Source: Viola odorata
Lineage: Eukaryota > Streptophyta > Magnoliopsida > Malpighiales > Violaceae
Length of the DNA stretch: 64,000 bases
Reading direction: 5' to 3'
Assembly: GCA_963691705.1 (NCBI GenBank)
Contig: OY829539.1
Coordinates: forward strand, 8,248,501-8,312,500
Each line of letters opens with the position of its first letter. Position 1 is the stretch's first letter. The translations under genes and the position numbers were made by a program. This document shows positions 10,315 through 24,967 of this stretch, piece after piece. Under the pieces are notes generated by a model. The model was not told where the DNA came from. It did not search any database and saw nothing but the letters and a program-made list of their open reading frames with translations.

Positions 10315-13300
10315 CATATCTGGTGAGGGCTGCTCGTGACTAGGCCTGATGTGGAAAAGTTCTACCTTTGGGGCCGGTATCCCAATCCTTTAATGCAGGT
10401 GTGCATCTAGGCAGGAAGCGCCTTATCGAGACCTGGACAATTGACGGGTTTGATCATTCCAGTGCTTTGGTTGTTTGTGTTCATGTTTTGGTACTGTTTT
10501 TAATTTTGTGAATGCTCAAGGGCGAGCATTGGCCAGTGTGGGGATATTTGATTACATGTATTTTATGCATGTTTTCCTTCCATTCTTACCTCGATTTAGG
10601 CCTTGATACTACTAATTCGCTCGTGTTTCCATCTTTATCGCAGATCAAGGCCAAGAAGCAGAAATGTGCTAAAAGACATACTTTCTGGGCAATTTCAGAA
10701 GAGTTTAAGCTTCAAGACTAGCGTCGAGACCATAGACACCAATTTCTCCATGTACTAATGTACTCGGATTGATATGCAAACTCTATTTTTGTGCTGTGTT
10801 ATCTGCATTTTGAGTGACTAAACATATAGCCTTGTTTGCCAGCGAGTGAGTAAACACATATCTGGTGAGGGCTGCTCGTGACTAGGCCTGATGTGGAAAA
10901 GTTCTACCTTTGGGGTCGGTATCCCAATCCTTTAATGCAGGTGTGCATCTAGGCAGGAAGCGCCTTATCGAGACCTGGACAATTGACGGGGTTGATCATT
11001 CCAGTGCTTTGGTTGTTTATGTTCATGTTTTGGTACTGTTTTTAATTTTGTGAATGCTGAAGGGCGGGCATTGGGCAGTGTGGGGATATTTGATTACATG
11101 TATTTTATGCATGTTTTTCCTTCCATTCTTACCTCGATTTAGGCCTTGATACTACTAATTCGCTCGTGTTTCCATCTTTATCGCAGATCAAGGCCAAGAA
11201 GGAGAAATGTGCGAAAAGACATACTTTCTGGGCAATTTCAGAAGAGTTTAAGCTTCAAGACTAGCGTCGAGACCATAGACACCAATTTCTCCATGTACTA
11301 ATGTACTCGGATTGATATACAAACTCTATTTTTGTGCTGTGTTATCTGCATTTTGAGTGACTAAACATATAAGCTTGTTTGCGAGCGAGTGAGTAAATAC
11401 ATATCTGGTGAGGGCTGCTCGTGACTAGGCCTGATGTGGAAAAGTTCTACCTTTGGGGTCGGTATCCCAATCCTTTAATGCAGGTGTGCATCTAGGCAGG
11501 AAGCGCCTTATCGAGACCTGGACAATTGACGGGTTTGATCATTCCAGTGCTTTCGTTGTTTGTGTTCATGTTTTGGTACTGTTTTTAATTTTGTGAATGC
11601 TCAAGGGCGAGCATTGGCCAGTGTGGGGATATTTGATTACATGTATTTTATGCATGTTTTCCTTCCATTCTTACCTCGATTTAGGCCTTGATACTACTAA
11701 TTCGCTCGTGTTTCCATCTTTATCGCAGATCAAGGCCAAGAAGCAGAAATGTGCTAAAATACATACTTTCTGGGCAATTTCAGAAGAGTTTAAGCTTCAA
11801 GACTAGCGTCGAGACCATAGACACCAATTTCTCCATGTACTAATGTACTCGGATTGATATGCAAACTCTATTTTTGTGCTGTGTTATCTGTATTTTGAGT
11901 GACTAAACATATAGCCTTGTTTGCGAGGGAGTGAGTAAACACATATCTGGTGAGGGCTGCTCGTGACTAGGCCTGATGTGGAAAAGTTCTACCTTTGGGG
12001 TCGGTATCCCAATCCTTTAATGCAGGTGTGCATCTAGGCTGGAAGCGCCTTATCGAGACCTGGACAATTGACGGGTTTGATCATTCCAGTGCTTTGGTTG
12101 TTTGTGTTCATGTTTTGGTACTGTTTTTAATTTTGTGAATGCTCTAGGGCGAGCATTGGGCAGTGTGGGGATATTTGATTACATGTATTTTATGCATGTT
12201 TTTCCTTCCATTCTTACCTCGATTTAGGCCTTGATACTACTAATTCGCTCGTGTTTCCATCTTTATCGCAGATCAAGGCCAAGAAGCAGAAATGTGCTAA
12301 AAGACATACTTTCTGGGCAATTTCAGAAGAGTTTAAGCTTCAAGACTAGCGTCGAGACCATAGACACCAATTTCTCCATGTACTAATGTACTCGGATTGA
12401 TATGCAAACTCTATTTTTGTGCTGTGTTATCTGCATTTTGAGTGACTAAACATATAGCCTTGTTTGCCAGCGAGTGAGTAAACACATATCTGGTGAGGGC
12501 TGCTCGTGACTAGGCCTGATGTGGAAAAGTTCTACCTTTGGGGTCGGTATCCCAATCCTTTAATGCAGGTGTGCATCTAGGCAGGAAGCGCCTTATCGAG
12601 ACCTGGACAATTGACGGGTTTGATCATTCCAGTGCTTTGGTTGTTTGTGTTCATGTTTTGGTACTGTTTTTAATTTTGTGAATGCTGAAGGGCGGGCATT
12701 GGGCAGTGTGGGGATATTTGATTACATGTATTTTATGCATGTTTTTCCTTCCATTCTTACCTCGATTTAGGCCTTGATACTACTAATTCGCTCGTGTTTC
12801 CATCTTTATCGCAGATCAAGGCCAAGAAGCAGAAATGTGCTAAAAGACATACTTTCTGGGCAATTTCAGAAGAGTTTAAGCTTCAAGACTAGCGCCGAGA
12901 CCATAGACACCAATTTCTCCATGTACTAATGTACTCGGATTGATATACAAACTCTATTTTTGTGCTGTGTTATCTGCATTTTGAGTGACTAAACATATAG
13001 GCTTGTTTGCGAGCGAGTGAGTAAATACATATCTGGTGAGGGCTGCTCGTGACTAGGCCTGATGTGGAAAAGTTCTACCTTTGGGGCCGGTATCCCAATG
13101 CTTTAATGCAGGTGTGCATCTAGGCAGGAAGCGCCTTATCGAGACCTGGACAATTGACAGGTTTGATCATTCCAGTGCTTTGGTTGTTTGTGTTCATGTT
13201 TTGGTACTGTTTTTAATTTTGTGAATGCTCATGGGCGACCATTGGGCAGTGTGGGGATATTTGATTACATGTATTTTATGCATGTTTTTCCTTCCATTCT

Positions 13301-13570
13301 TACCTCGATTTAGGCCTTGATACTACTAATTCGCTCGTGTTTCCATCTTTATCGCAGATCAAGGCCAAGAAGGAGAAATGTGCGAAAAGACATACTTTCT
13401 GGGCAATTTCAGAAGAGTTTAAGCTTCAAGACTAGCGTCGAGACCATAGACACCAATTTCTCCATGTACTAATGTACTCGGATTGATATACAAACTCTAT
13501 TTTTGTGCTGTGTTATCTGCATTTTGAGTGACTAAACATATAGGCTTGTTTGCGAGCGAGTGAGTAAATA
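10315..13570 (+). repeat. Hexameric higher-order repeat, copy 2 (monomers 20-25)
   Basis: Order G-H-I-J-K-E. Starts: 10315, 10857, 11400, 11942, 12485, 13028. The offset from copy 1 is exactly 3256 bp. H shows GACGGGGTTGATC and TTTATGTTC, I shows TTTCGTTG, J shows GCTCTAGGG, and K shows GCGCCGAG. The E monomer keeps the GATATAC / AATAC tail. Confidence 0.9.
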
Positions 13571-16500
13571 CATATCTGGTGAGGGCTGCTCGTGACTAGG
13601 CCTGATGTGGAAAAGTTCTACCTTTGGGGCCGGTATCCCAATCCTTTAATGCAGGTGTGCATCTAGGCAGGAAGCGCCTTATCGAGACCTGGACAATTGA
13701 CGGGTTTGATCATTCCAGTGCTTTGGTTGTTTGTGTTCATGTTTTGGTACTGTTTTTAATTTTGTGAATGCTCAAGGGCGAGCATTGGCCAGTGTGGGGA
13801 TATTTGATTACATGTATTTTATGCATGTTTTCCTTCCATTCTTACCTCGATTTAGGCCTTGATACTACTAATTCGCTCGTGTTTCCATCTTTATCGCAGA
13901 TCAAGGCCAAGAAGCAGAAATGTGCTAAAAGACATACTTTCTGGGCAATTTCAGAAGAGTTTAAGCTTCAAGACTAGCGTCGAGACCATAGACACCAATT
14001 TCTCCATGTACTAATGTACTCGGATTGATATGCAAACTCTATTTTTGTGCTGTGTTATCTGCATTTTGAGTGACTAAGCATATAGCCTTGTTTGCCAGCG
14101 AGTGAGTAAACACATATCTGGTGAGGGCTGCTCGTGACTAGGCCTGATGTGGAAAAGTTCTACCTTTGGGGTCGGTATCCCAATCCTTTAATGCAGGTGT
14201 GCATCTAGGCAGGAAGCGCCTTATCGAGACCTGGACAATTGACGGGGTTGATCATTCCAGTGCTTTGGTTGTTTATGTTCATGTTTTGGTACTGTTTTTA
14301 ATTTTGTGAATGCTGAAGGGCGGGCATTGGGCAGTGTGGGGATATTTGATTACATGTATTTTATGCATGTTTTTCCTTCCATTCTTACCTCGATTTAGGC
14401 CTTGATACTACTAATTCGCTCGTGTTTCCATCTTTATCGCAGATCAAGGCCAAGAAGGAGAAATGTGCGAAAAGACATACTTTCTGGGCAATTTCAGAAG
14501 AGTTTAAGCTTCAAGACTAGCGTCGAGACCATAGACACCAATTTCTCCATGTACTAATGTACTCGGATTGATATACAAACTCTATTTTTGTGCTGTGTTA
14601 TCTGCATTTTGAGTGACTAAACATATAAGCTTGTTTGCGAGCGAGTGAGTAAATACATATCTGGTGAGGGCTGCTCGTGACTAGGCCTGATGTGGAAAAG
14701 TTCTACCTTTGGGGTCGGTATCCCAATCCTTTAATGCAGGTGTGCATCTAGGCAGGAAGCGCCTTATCGAGACCTGGACAATTGACGGGTTTGATCATTC
14801 CAGTGCTTTCGTTGTTTGTGTTCATGTTTTGGTACTGTTTTTAATTTTGTGAATGCTCAAGGGCGAGCATTGGCCAGTGTGGGGATATTTGATTACATGT
14901 ATTTTATGCATGTTTTCCTTCCATTCTTACCTCGATTTAGGCCTTGATACTACTAATTCGCTCGTGTTTCCATCTTTATCGCAGATCAAGGCCAAGAAGC
15001 AGAAATGTGCTAAAATACATACTTTCTGGGCAATTTCAGAAGAGTTTAAGCTTCAAGACTAGCGTCGAGACCATAGACACCAATTTCTCCATGTACTAAT
15101 GTACTCGGATTGATATGCAAACTCTATTTTTGTGCTGTGTTATCTGTATTTTGAGTGACTAAACATATAGCCTTGTTTGCGAGGGAGTGAGTAAACACAT
15201 ATCTGGTGAGGGCTGCTCGTGACTAGGCCTGATGTGGAAAAGTTCTACCTTTGGGGTCGGTATCCCAATCCTTTAATGCAGGTGTGCATCTAGGCTGGAA
15301 GCGCCTTATCGAGACCTGGACAATTGACGGGTTTGATCATTCCAGTGCTTTGGTTGTTTGTGTTCATGTTTTGGTACTGTTTTTAATTTTGTGAATGCTC
15401 TAGGGCGAGCATTGGGCAGTGTGGGGATATTTGATTACATGTATTTTATGCATGTTTTTCCTTCCATTCTTACCTCGATTTAGGCCTTGATACTACTAAT
15501 TCGCTCGTGTTTCCATCTTTATCGCAGATCAAGGCCAAGAAGCAGAAATGTGCTAAAAGACATACTTTCTGGGCAATTTCAGAAGAGTTTAAGCTTCAAG
15601 ACTAGCGTCGAGACCATAGACACCAATTTCTCCATGTACTAATGTACTCGGATTGATATGCAAACTCTATTTTTGTGCTGTGTTATCTGCATTTTGAGTG
15701 ACTAAACATATAGCCTTGTTTGCCAGCGAGTGAGTAAACACATATCTGGTGAGGGCTGCTCGTGACTAGGCCTGATGTGGAAAAGTTCTACCTTTGGGGT
15801 CGGTATCCCAATCCTTTAATGCAGGTGTGCATCTAGGCAGGAAGCGCCTTATCGAGACCTGGACAATTGACGGGTTTGATCATTCCAGTGCTTTGGTTGT
15901 TTGTGTTCATGTTTTGGTACTGTTTTTAATTTTGTGAATGCTGAAGGGCGGGCATTGGGCAGTGTGGGGATATTTGATTACATGTATTTTATGCATGTTT
16001 TTCCTTCCATTCTTACCTCGATTTAGGCCTTGATACTACTAATTCGCTCGTGTTTCCATCTTTATCGCAGATCAAGGCCAAGAAGCAGAAATGTGCTAAA
16101 AGACATACTTTCTGGGCAATTTCAGAAGAGTTTAAGCTTCAAGACTAGCGCCGAGACCATAGACACCAATTTCTCCATGTACTAATGTACTCGGATTGAT
16201 ATACAAACTCTATTTTTGTGCTGTGTTATCTGCATTTTGAGTGACTAAACATATAGGCTTGTTTGCGAGCGAGTGAGTAAATACATATCTGGTGAGGGCT
16301 GCTCGTGACTAGGCCTGATGTGGAAAAGTTCTACCTTTGGGGCCGGTATCCCAATGCTTTAATGCAGGTGTGCATCTAGGCAGGAAGCGCCTTATCGAGA
16401 CCTGGACAATTGACAGGTTTGATCATTCCAGTGCTTTGGTTGTTTGTGTTCATGTTTTGGTACTGTTTTTAATTTTGTGAATGCTCATGGGCGACCATTG

Positions 16501-16826
16501 GGCAGTGTGGGGATATTTGATTACATGTATTTTATGCATGTTTTTCCTTCCATTCTTACCTCGATTTAGGCCTTGATACTACTAATTCGCTCGTGTTTCC
16601 ATCTTTATCGCAGATCAAGGCCAAGAAGGAGAAATGTGCGAAAAGACATACTTTCTGGGCAATTTCAGAAGAGTTTAAGCTTCAAGACTAGCGTCGAGAC
16701 CATAGACACCAATTTCTCCATGTACTAATGTACTCGGATTGATATGCAAACTCTATTTTTGTGCTGTGTTATCTGCATTTTGAGTGACTAAACATATAGC
16801 CTTGTTTGCGAGCGAGTGAGTAAACA
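13571..16826 (+). repeat. Hexameric higher-order repeat, copy 3 (monomers 26-31)
   Basis: Order G-H-I-J-K-E. Starts: 13571, 14113, 14656, 15198, 15741, 16284. It is again 3256 bp from the previous copy. The only internal private change I noted is ACTAAGCATAT near 14076. The final E ends in the GATATGC / AACAC tail instead of GATATAC / AATAC, which marks where the array switches into the E-C-D register. Monomer 31 is also the first member of the following pentamer. Confidence 0.9.
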
Positions 16827-18997
16827 CATATCTGGTGAGGGCTGCTCGTGACTAGGCCTAATGTGGAAAAGTTCTACCTTTGGGGTCGGTATCCCAATGC
16901 TTTAATGCAGGTGCGCATCTAGGCAAGAAGCGCCTTATCGAGACCTGGACAATTGACGGGTTTGATCATTCCAGTGCTTTGGTCGTTTGTGTTCATGTTT
17001 TGGTACTGTTTTTAATTTTGTGAATGCTAAAGGGCGGGCATTGGGCAGTGTGGGGATATTTGATTACATGTATTTTATGGATGTTTTTCCTTCCATTCTT
17101 ACCTCGATTTAGGCCTTGATACTACTAATTCGCTCGTGTTTCCATCTTTATCGCAGATCAAGGCCAAGAAGCAGAAATGTGCTAAAAGACATACTTTCTG
17201 GGCAATTTCAGAAGAGTTTAAGCTTCAAGACTAGCGTCGAGACCATAGACACCAATTTCTCCATGTACTAATGTACTCGGATTGATATGCAAACTCTATT
17301 TTTGTGCTGTGTTATCTGCATTTTGAGTGACTAAACATATAGCCTTGTTTGCGAGTGAGTGAGTAAACACATATCTGGTGAGGGCTGCTCGTGACTAGGC
17401 CTGATGTGGAAAAGTTCTACCTTTGGGGTCGGTATCCCAATCCTTTAATGCAGGTGTGCATCTAGGCAGGAAGCGCCTTATCGAGACCTGGACAATTGAC
17501 GGGTTTGATCATTCCAGTGCTTTGGTTGTTGGTGTTCATGTTTTGGTACTGTTTTTAATTTTGTGAATGCTCAAGGGCGAGCATTGGGCAGTGTGGGGAT
17601 ATTTGATTACATGTATTTTATGCATGTTTTTCCTTCCATTCTTACCTCGATTTAGGCCTTGATACTACTAATTCGCTCGTGTTTCCATCTTTATCGCAGA
17701 TCAAGGCCAAGAAGGAGAAATGTGTGAAAAGACATACTTTCTGGGCAATTTAAGAAGAGTTTAAGCTTCAAGACTAGCGTCGAGACCATAGACACCAATT
17801 TCTCCATGTACTAATGTACTCGGATTGATATGCAAACTCTATTTTTGTGCTGTGTTATCTGCATTTTGAGTGACTAAACATATAGCCTTGTTTGCGAGCG
17901 AGTGAGTAAACACATATCTAGTGAGGGCTGCTCGTGACTAGGCCTGATGTCGAAATGTTCTACCTTTGGGGTCGGTATCCCAATGCTTTAATGCAGGTGT
18001 GCATCTAGGCAGGAAGCGCCTTATCGAGACCTGGACAATTGACAGGTTTGATCATTCCAGTGCTTTGGTTGTTTGTGTTCATGTTTTGGTACTGTTTTTA
18101 ATTTTGTGAATGCTCATGGGCGACCATTGGGCAGTGTGGGGATATTTGATTACATGTATTTTATGCATGTTTTTCCTTCCATTCTTACCTCGATTTAGGC
18201 CTTGATACTACTAATTCGCTCGTGTTTCCATCTTTATCGCAGATCAAGGCCAAGAAGGAGAAATGTGCGAAAAGACATACTTTCTGGGCAATTTCAGAAG
18301 AGTTTAAGCTTCAAGACTAGCGTCGAGACCATAGACACCAATTTCTCCATGTACTAATGTACTCGGATTGATATGCAAACTCTATTTTTGTGCTGTGTTA
18401 TCTGCATTTTGAGTGACTAAACATATAGCCTTGTTTGCGAGCGAGTGAGTAAACACATATTTGGTGAGGGCTGCTCGTGACTAGGCCTGATGTGGAAAAG
18501 TTCTACCTTTGGGGTCGGTATCCCAATGCTTTAATGCAGGTGTGCATCTAGGCAGGAAGCGCCTTATCGAGACCTGGACAATTGACGGGTTTGATCATTC
18601 CAGTGCTTTGGTTGTTTGTGTTCATGTTTTGGTACTGTTTTTAATTTTGTGAATGCTCAAGGGCGAGCATTGGGCAGTGTGGGGATATTTGATTACATGT
18701 TTTTTATGCATGTTTTCCTTCCATTCTTACCTCGATTTAGGCCTTGATACTACTAATTCGCTCGTGTTTCCATCTTTATCGCAGATCAAGGCCAAGAAGG
18801 AGAAATGTGCGAAAAGACATACTTTCTGGGCAATTTCAGAAGAGTTTAAGCTTCAAGACTAGCGTCGAGACCATAGACACCAATTTCTCCATGTACTAAT
18901 GTACTCGGATTGATATACAAACTCTATTTTTGTGCTGTGTTATCTGCATTTTGAGTGACTAAACATATAGGCTTGTTTGCGAGCGAGTGAGTAAATA
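16284..18997 (+). repeat. Pentameric higher-order repeat, copy 1 (E-C-D-A/E-F)
   Basis: Monomers 31-35 start at 16284, 16827, 17370, 17913 and 18456, 2714 bp in total (5 x 543 minus one T4). C and D are the same types as in the first 6 kb, and the A/E-F pair matches 5974-7058. The 4888-7058 stretch (C-D-A/E-F) was therefore copied as a unit into a hexamer background. Confidence 0.88.
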
Positions 18998-21711
18998 CAT
19001 ATCTGGTGAGGGCTGCTCGTGACTAGGCCTGATGTGGAAAAGTTCTACCTTTGGGGCCGGTATCCCAATGCTTTAATGCAGGTGTGCATCTAGGCAGGAA
19101 GCGCCTTATCGAGACCTGGACAATTGACAGGTTTGATCATTCCAGTGCTTTGGTTGTTTGTGTTCATGTTTTGGTACTGTTTTTAATTTTGTGAATGCTC
19201 ATGGGCGACCATTGGGCAGTGTGGGGATATTTGATTACATGTATTTTATGCATGTTTTTCCTTCCATTCTTACCTCGATTTAGGCCTTGATACTACTAAT
19301 TCGCTCGTGTTTCCATCTTTATCGCAGATCAAGGCCAAGAAGGAGAAATGTGCGAAAAGACATACTTTCTGGGCAATTTCAGAAGAGTTTAAGCTTCAAG
19401 ACTAGCGTCGAGACCATAGACACCAATTTCTCCATGTACTAATGTACTCGGATTGATATGCAAACTCTATTTTTGTGCTGTGTTATCTGCATTTTGAGTG
19501 ACTAAACATATAGCCTTGTTTGCGAGCGAGTGAGTAAACACATATCTGGTGAGGGCTGCTCGTGACTAGGCCTAATGTGGAAAAGTTCTACCTTTGGGGT
19601 CGGTATCCCAATGCTTTAATGCAGGTGCGCATCTAGGCAAGAAGCGCCTTATCGAGACCTGGACAATTGACGGGTTTGATCATTCCAGTGCTTTGGTCGT
19701 TTGTGTTCATGTTTTGGTACTGTTTTTAATTTTGTGAATGCTAAAGGGCGGGCATTGGGCAGTGTGGGGATATTTGATTACATGTATTTTATGGATGTTT
19801 TTCCTTCCATTCTTACCTCGATTTAGGCCTTGATACTACTAATTCGCTCGTGTTTCCATCTTTATCGCAGATCAAGGCCAAGAAGCAGAAATGTGCTAAA
19901 AGACATACTTTCTGGGCAATTTCAGAAGAGTTTAAGCTTCAAGACTAGCGTCGAGACCATAGACACCAATTTCTCCATGTACTAATGTACTCGGATTGAT
20001 ATGCAAACTCTATTTTTGTGCTGTGTTATCTGCATTTTGAGTGACTAAACATATAGCCTTGTTTGCGAGTGAGTGAGTAAACACATATCTGGTGAGGGCT
20101 GCTCGTGACTAGGCCTGATGTGGAAAAGTTCTACCTTTGGGGTCGGTATCCCAATCCTTTAATGCAGGTGTGCATCTAGGCAGGAAGCGCCTTATCGAGA
20201 CCTGGACAATTGACGGGTTTGATCATTCCAGTGCTTTGGTTGTTGGTGTTCATGTTTTGGTACTGTTTTTAATTTTGTGAATGCTCAAGGGCGAGCATTG
20301 GGCAGTGTGGGGATATTTGATTACATGTATTTTATGCATGTTTTTCCTTCCATTCTTACCTCGATTTAGGCCTTGATACTACTAATTCGCTCGTGTTTCC
20401 ATCTTTATCGCAGATCAAGGCCAAGAAGGAGAAATGTGTGAAAAGACATACTTTCTGGGCAATTTAAGAAGAGTTTAAGCTTCAAGACTAGCGTCGAGAC
20501 CATAGACACCAATTTCTCCATGTACTAATGTACTCGGATTGATATGCAAACTCTATTTTTGTGCTGTGTTATCTGCATTTTGAGTGACTAAACATATAGC
20601 CTTGTTTGCGAGCGAGTGAGTAAACACATATCTAGTGAGGGCTGCTCGTGACTAGGCCTGATGTCGAAATGTTCTACCTTTGGGGTCGGTATCCCAATGC
20701 TTTAATGCAGGTGTGCATCTAGGCAGGAAGCGCCTTATCGAGACCTGGACAATTGACAGGTTTGATCATTCCAGTGCTTTGGTTGTTTGTGTTCATGTTT
20801 TGGTACTGTTTTTAATTTTGTGAATGCTCATGGGCGACCATTGGGCAGTGTGGGGATATTTGATTACATGTATTTTATGCATGTTTTTCCTTCCATTCTT
20901 ACCTCGATTTAGGCCTTGATACTACTAATTCGCTCGTGTTTCCATCTTTATCGCAGATCAAGGCCAAGAAGGAGAAATGTGCGAAAAGACATACTTTCTG
21001 GGCAATTTCAGAAGAGTTTAAGCTTCAAGACTAGCGTCGAGACCATAGACACCAATTTCTCCATGTACTAATGTACTCGGATTGATATGCAAACTCTATT
21101 TTTGTGCTGTGTTATCTGCATTTTGAGTGACTAAACATATAGCCTTGTTTGCGAGCGAGTGAGTAAACACATATTTGGTGAGGGCTGCTCGTGACTAGGC
21201 CTGATGTGGAAAAGTTCTACCTTTGGGGTCGGTATCCCAATGCTTTAATGCAGGTGTGCATCTAGGCAGGAAGCGCCTTATCGAGACCTGGACAATTGAC
21301 GGGTTTGATCATTCCAGTGCTTTGGTTGTTTGTGTTCATGTTTTGGTACTGTTTTTAATTTTGTGAATGCTCAAGGGCGAGCATTGGGCAGTGTGGGGAT
21401 ATTTGATTACATGTTTTTTATGCATGTTTTCCTTCCATTCTTACCTCGATTTAGGCCTTGATACTACTAATTCGCTCGTGTTTCCATCTTTATCGCAGAT
21501 CAAGGCCAAGAAGGAGAAATGTGCGAAAAGACATACTTTCTGGGCAATTTCAGAAGAGTTTAAGCTTCAAGACTAGCGTCGAGACCATAGACACCAATTT
21601 CTCCATGTACTAATGTACTCGGATTGATATACAAACTCTATTTTTGTGCTGTGTTATCTGCATTTTGAGTGACTAAACATATAGGCTTGTTTGCGAGCGA
21701 GTGAGTAAATA
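18998..21711 (+). repeat. Pentameric higher-order repeat, copy 2 (E-C-D-A/E-F)
   Basis: Monomers 36-40 start at 18998, 19541, 20084, 20627 and 21170, exactly 2714 bp from copy 1. I find no difference from copy 1 by eye. The D-type nonsense codon recurs at 20465-20467. Confidence 0.88.
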
Positions 21712-24700
21712 CATATCTGGTGAGGGCTGCTCGTGACTAGGCCTGATGTGGAAAAGTTCTACCTTTGGGGCCGGTATCCCAATCCTTTAATGCAGGTGTG
21801 CATCTAGGCAGGAAGCGCCTTATCGAGACCTGGACAATTGACGGGTTTGATCATTCCAGTGCTTTGGTTGTTTGTGTTCATGTTTTGGTACTGTTTTTAA
21901 TTTTGTGAATGCTCAAGGGCGAGCATTGGCCAGTGTGGGGATATTTGATTACATGTATTTTATGCATGTTTTCCTTCCATTCTTACCTCGATTTAGGCCT
22001 TGATACTACTAATTCGCTCGTGTTTCCATCTTTATCGCAGATCAAGGCCAAGAAGCAGAAATGTGCTAAAAGACATACTTTCTGGGCAATTTCAGAAGAG
22101 TTTAAGCTTCAAGACTAGCGTCGAGACCATAGACACCAATTTCTCCATGTACTAATGTACTCGGATTGATATGCAAACTCTATTTTTGTGCTGTGTTATC
22201 TGCATTTTGAGTGACTAAACATATAGCCTTGTTTGCCAGCGAGTGAGTAAACACATATCTGGTGAGGGCTGCTCGTGACTAGGCCTGATGTGGAAAAGTT
22301 CTACCTTTGGGGTCGGTATCCCAATCCTTTAATGCAGGTGTGCATCTAGGCAGGAAGCGCCTTATCGAGACCTGGACAATTGACGGGGTTGATCATTCCA
22401 GTGCTTTGGTTGTTTATGTTCATGTTTTGGTACTGTTTTTAATTTTGTGAATGCTGAAGGGCGGGCATTGGGCAGTGTGGGGATATTTGATTACATGTAT
22501 TTTATGCATGTTTTTCCTTCCATTCTTACCTCGATTTAGGCCTTGATACTACTAATTCGCTCGTGTTTCCATCTTTATCGCAGATCAAGGCCAAGAAGGA
22601 GAAATGTGCGAAAAGACATACTTTCTGGGCAATTTCAGAAGAGTTTAAGCTTCAAGACTAGCGTCGAGACCATAGACACCAATTTCTCCATGTACTAATG
22701 TACTCGGATTGATATACAAACTCTATTTTTGTGCTGTGTTATCTGCATTTTGAGTGACTAAACATATAAGCTTGTTTGCGAGCGAGTGAGTAAATACATA
22801 TCTGGTGAGGGCTGCTCGTGACTAGGCCTGATGTGGAAAAGTTCTACCTTTGGGGTCAGTATCCCAATCCTTTAATGCAGGTGTGCATCTAGGCAGGAAG
22901 CGCCTTATCGAGACCTGGACAATTGACGGGTTTGATCATTCCAGTGCTTTCGTTGTTTGTGTTCATGTTTTGGTACTGTTTTTAATTTTGTGAATGCTCA
23001 AGGGCGAGCATTGGCCAGTGTGGGGATATTTGATTACATGTATTTTATGCATGTTTTCCTTCCATTCTTACCTCGATTTAGGCCTTGATACTACTAATTC
23101 GCTCGTGTTTCCATCTTTATCGCAGATCAAGGCCAAGAAGCAGAAATGTGCTAAAATACATACTTTCTGGGCAATTTCAGAAGAGTTTAAGCTTCAAGAC
23201 TAGCGTCGAGACCATAGACACCAATTTCTCCATGTACTAATGTACTCGGATTGATATGCAAACTCTATTTTTGTGCTGTGTTATCTGTATTTTGAGTGAC
23301 TAAACATATAGCCTTGTTTGCGAGGGAGTGAGTAAACACATATCTGGTGAGGGCTGCTCGTGACTAGGCCTGATGTGGAAAAGTTCTACCTTTGGGGTCG
23401 GTATCCCAATCCTTTAATGCAGGTGTGCATCTAGGCTGGAAGCGCCTTATCGAGACCTGGACAATTGACGGGTTTGATCATTCCAGTGCTTTGGTTGTTT
23501 GTGTTCATGTTTTGGTACTGTTTTTAATTTTGTGAATGCTCTAGGGCGAGCATTGGGCAGTGTGGGGATATTTGATTACATGTATTTTATGCATGTTTTT
23601 CCTTCCATTCTTACCTCGATTTAGGCCTTGATACTACTAATTCGCTCGTGTTTCCATCTTTATCGCAGATCAAGGCCAAGAAGCAGAAATGTGCTAAAAG
23701 ACATACTTTCTGGGCAATTTCAGAAGAGTTTAAGCTTCAAGACTAGCGTCGAGACCATAGACACCAATTTCTCCATGTACTAATGTACTCGGATTGATAT
23801 GCAAACTCTATTTTTGTGCTGTGTTATCTGCATTTTGAGTGACTAAACATATAGCCTTGTTTGCCAGCGAGTGAGTAAACACATATCTGGTGAGGGCTGC
23901 TCGTGACTAGGCCTGATGTGGAAAAGTTCTACCTTTGGGGTCGGTATCCCAATCCTTTAATGCAGGTGTGCATCTAGGCAGGAAGCGCCTTATCGAGACC
24001 TGGACAATTGACGGGTTTGATCATTCCAGTGCTTTGGTTGTTTGTGTTCATGTTTTGGTACTGTTTTTAATTTTGTGAATGCTGAAGGGCGGGCATTGGG
24101 CAGTGTGGGGATATTTGATTACATGTATTTTATGCATGTTTTTCCTTCCATTCTTACCTCGATTTAGGCCTTGATACTACTAATTCGCTCGTGTTTCCAT
24201 CTTTATCGCAGATCAAGGCCAAGAAGCAGAAATGTGCTAAAAGACATACTTTCTGGGCAATTTCAGAAGAGTTTAAGCTTCAAGACTAGCGCCGAGACCA
24301 TAGACACCAATTTCTCCATGTACTAATGTACTCGGATTGATATACAAACTCTATTTTTGTGCTGTGTTATCTGCATTTTGAGTGACTAAACATATAGGCT
24401 TGTTTGCGAGCGAGTGAGTAAATACATATCTGGTGAGGGCTGCTCGTGACTAGGCCTGATGTGGAAAAGTTCTACCTTTGGGGCCGGTATCCCAATGCTT
24501 TAATGCAGGTGTGCATCTAGGCAGGAAGCGCCTTATCGAGACCTGGACAATTGACAGGTTTGATCATTCCAGTGCTTTGGTTGTTTGTGTTCATGTTTTG
24601 GTACTGTTTTTAATTTTGTGAATGCTCATGGGCGACCATTGGGCAGTGTGGGGATATTTGATTACATGTATTTTATGCATGTTTTTCCTTCCATTCTTAC

Positions 24701-24967
24701 CTCGATTTAGGCCTTGATACTACTAATTCGCTCGTGTTTCCATCTTTATCGCAGATCAAGGCCAAGAAGGAGAAATGTGCGAAAAGACATACTTTCTGGG
24801 CAATTTCAGAAGAGTTTAAGCTTCAAGACTAGCGTCGAGACCATAGACACCAATTTCTCCATGTACTAATGTACTCGGATTGATATGCAAACTCTATTTT
24901 TGTGCTGTGTTATCTGCATTTTGAGTGACTAAACATATAGCCTTGTTTGCGAGCGAGTGAGTAAACA
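21712..24967 (+). repeat. Hexameric higher-order repeat, copy 4 (monomers 41-46)
   Basis: Order G-H-I-J-K-E. Starts: 21712, 22254, 22797, 23339, 23882, 24425. It carries all copy 2/3 markers (GACGGGGTT, TTTCGTTG, GCTCTAGGG, GCGCCGAG) plus one private change, GGGGTCAGTATC at 22858. It is separated from copy 3 by the two pentamers, so the pentamers were inserted into, or expanded within, an older hexamer run. Confidence 0.88.
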
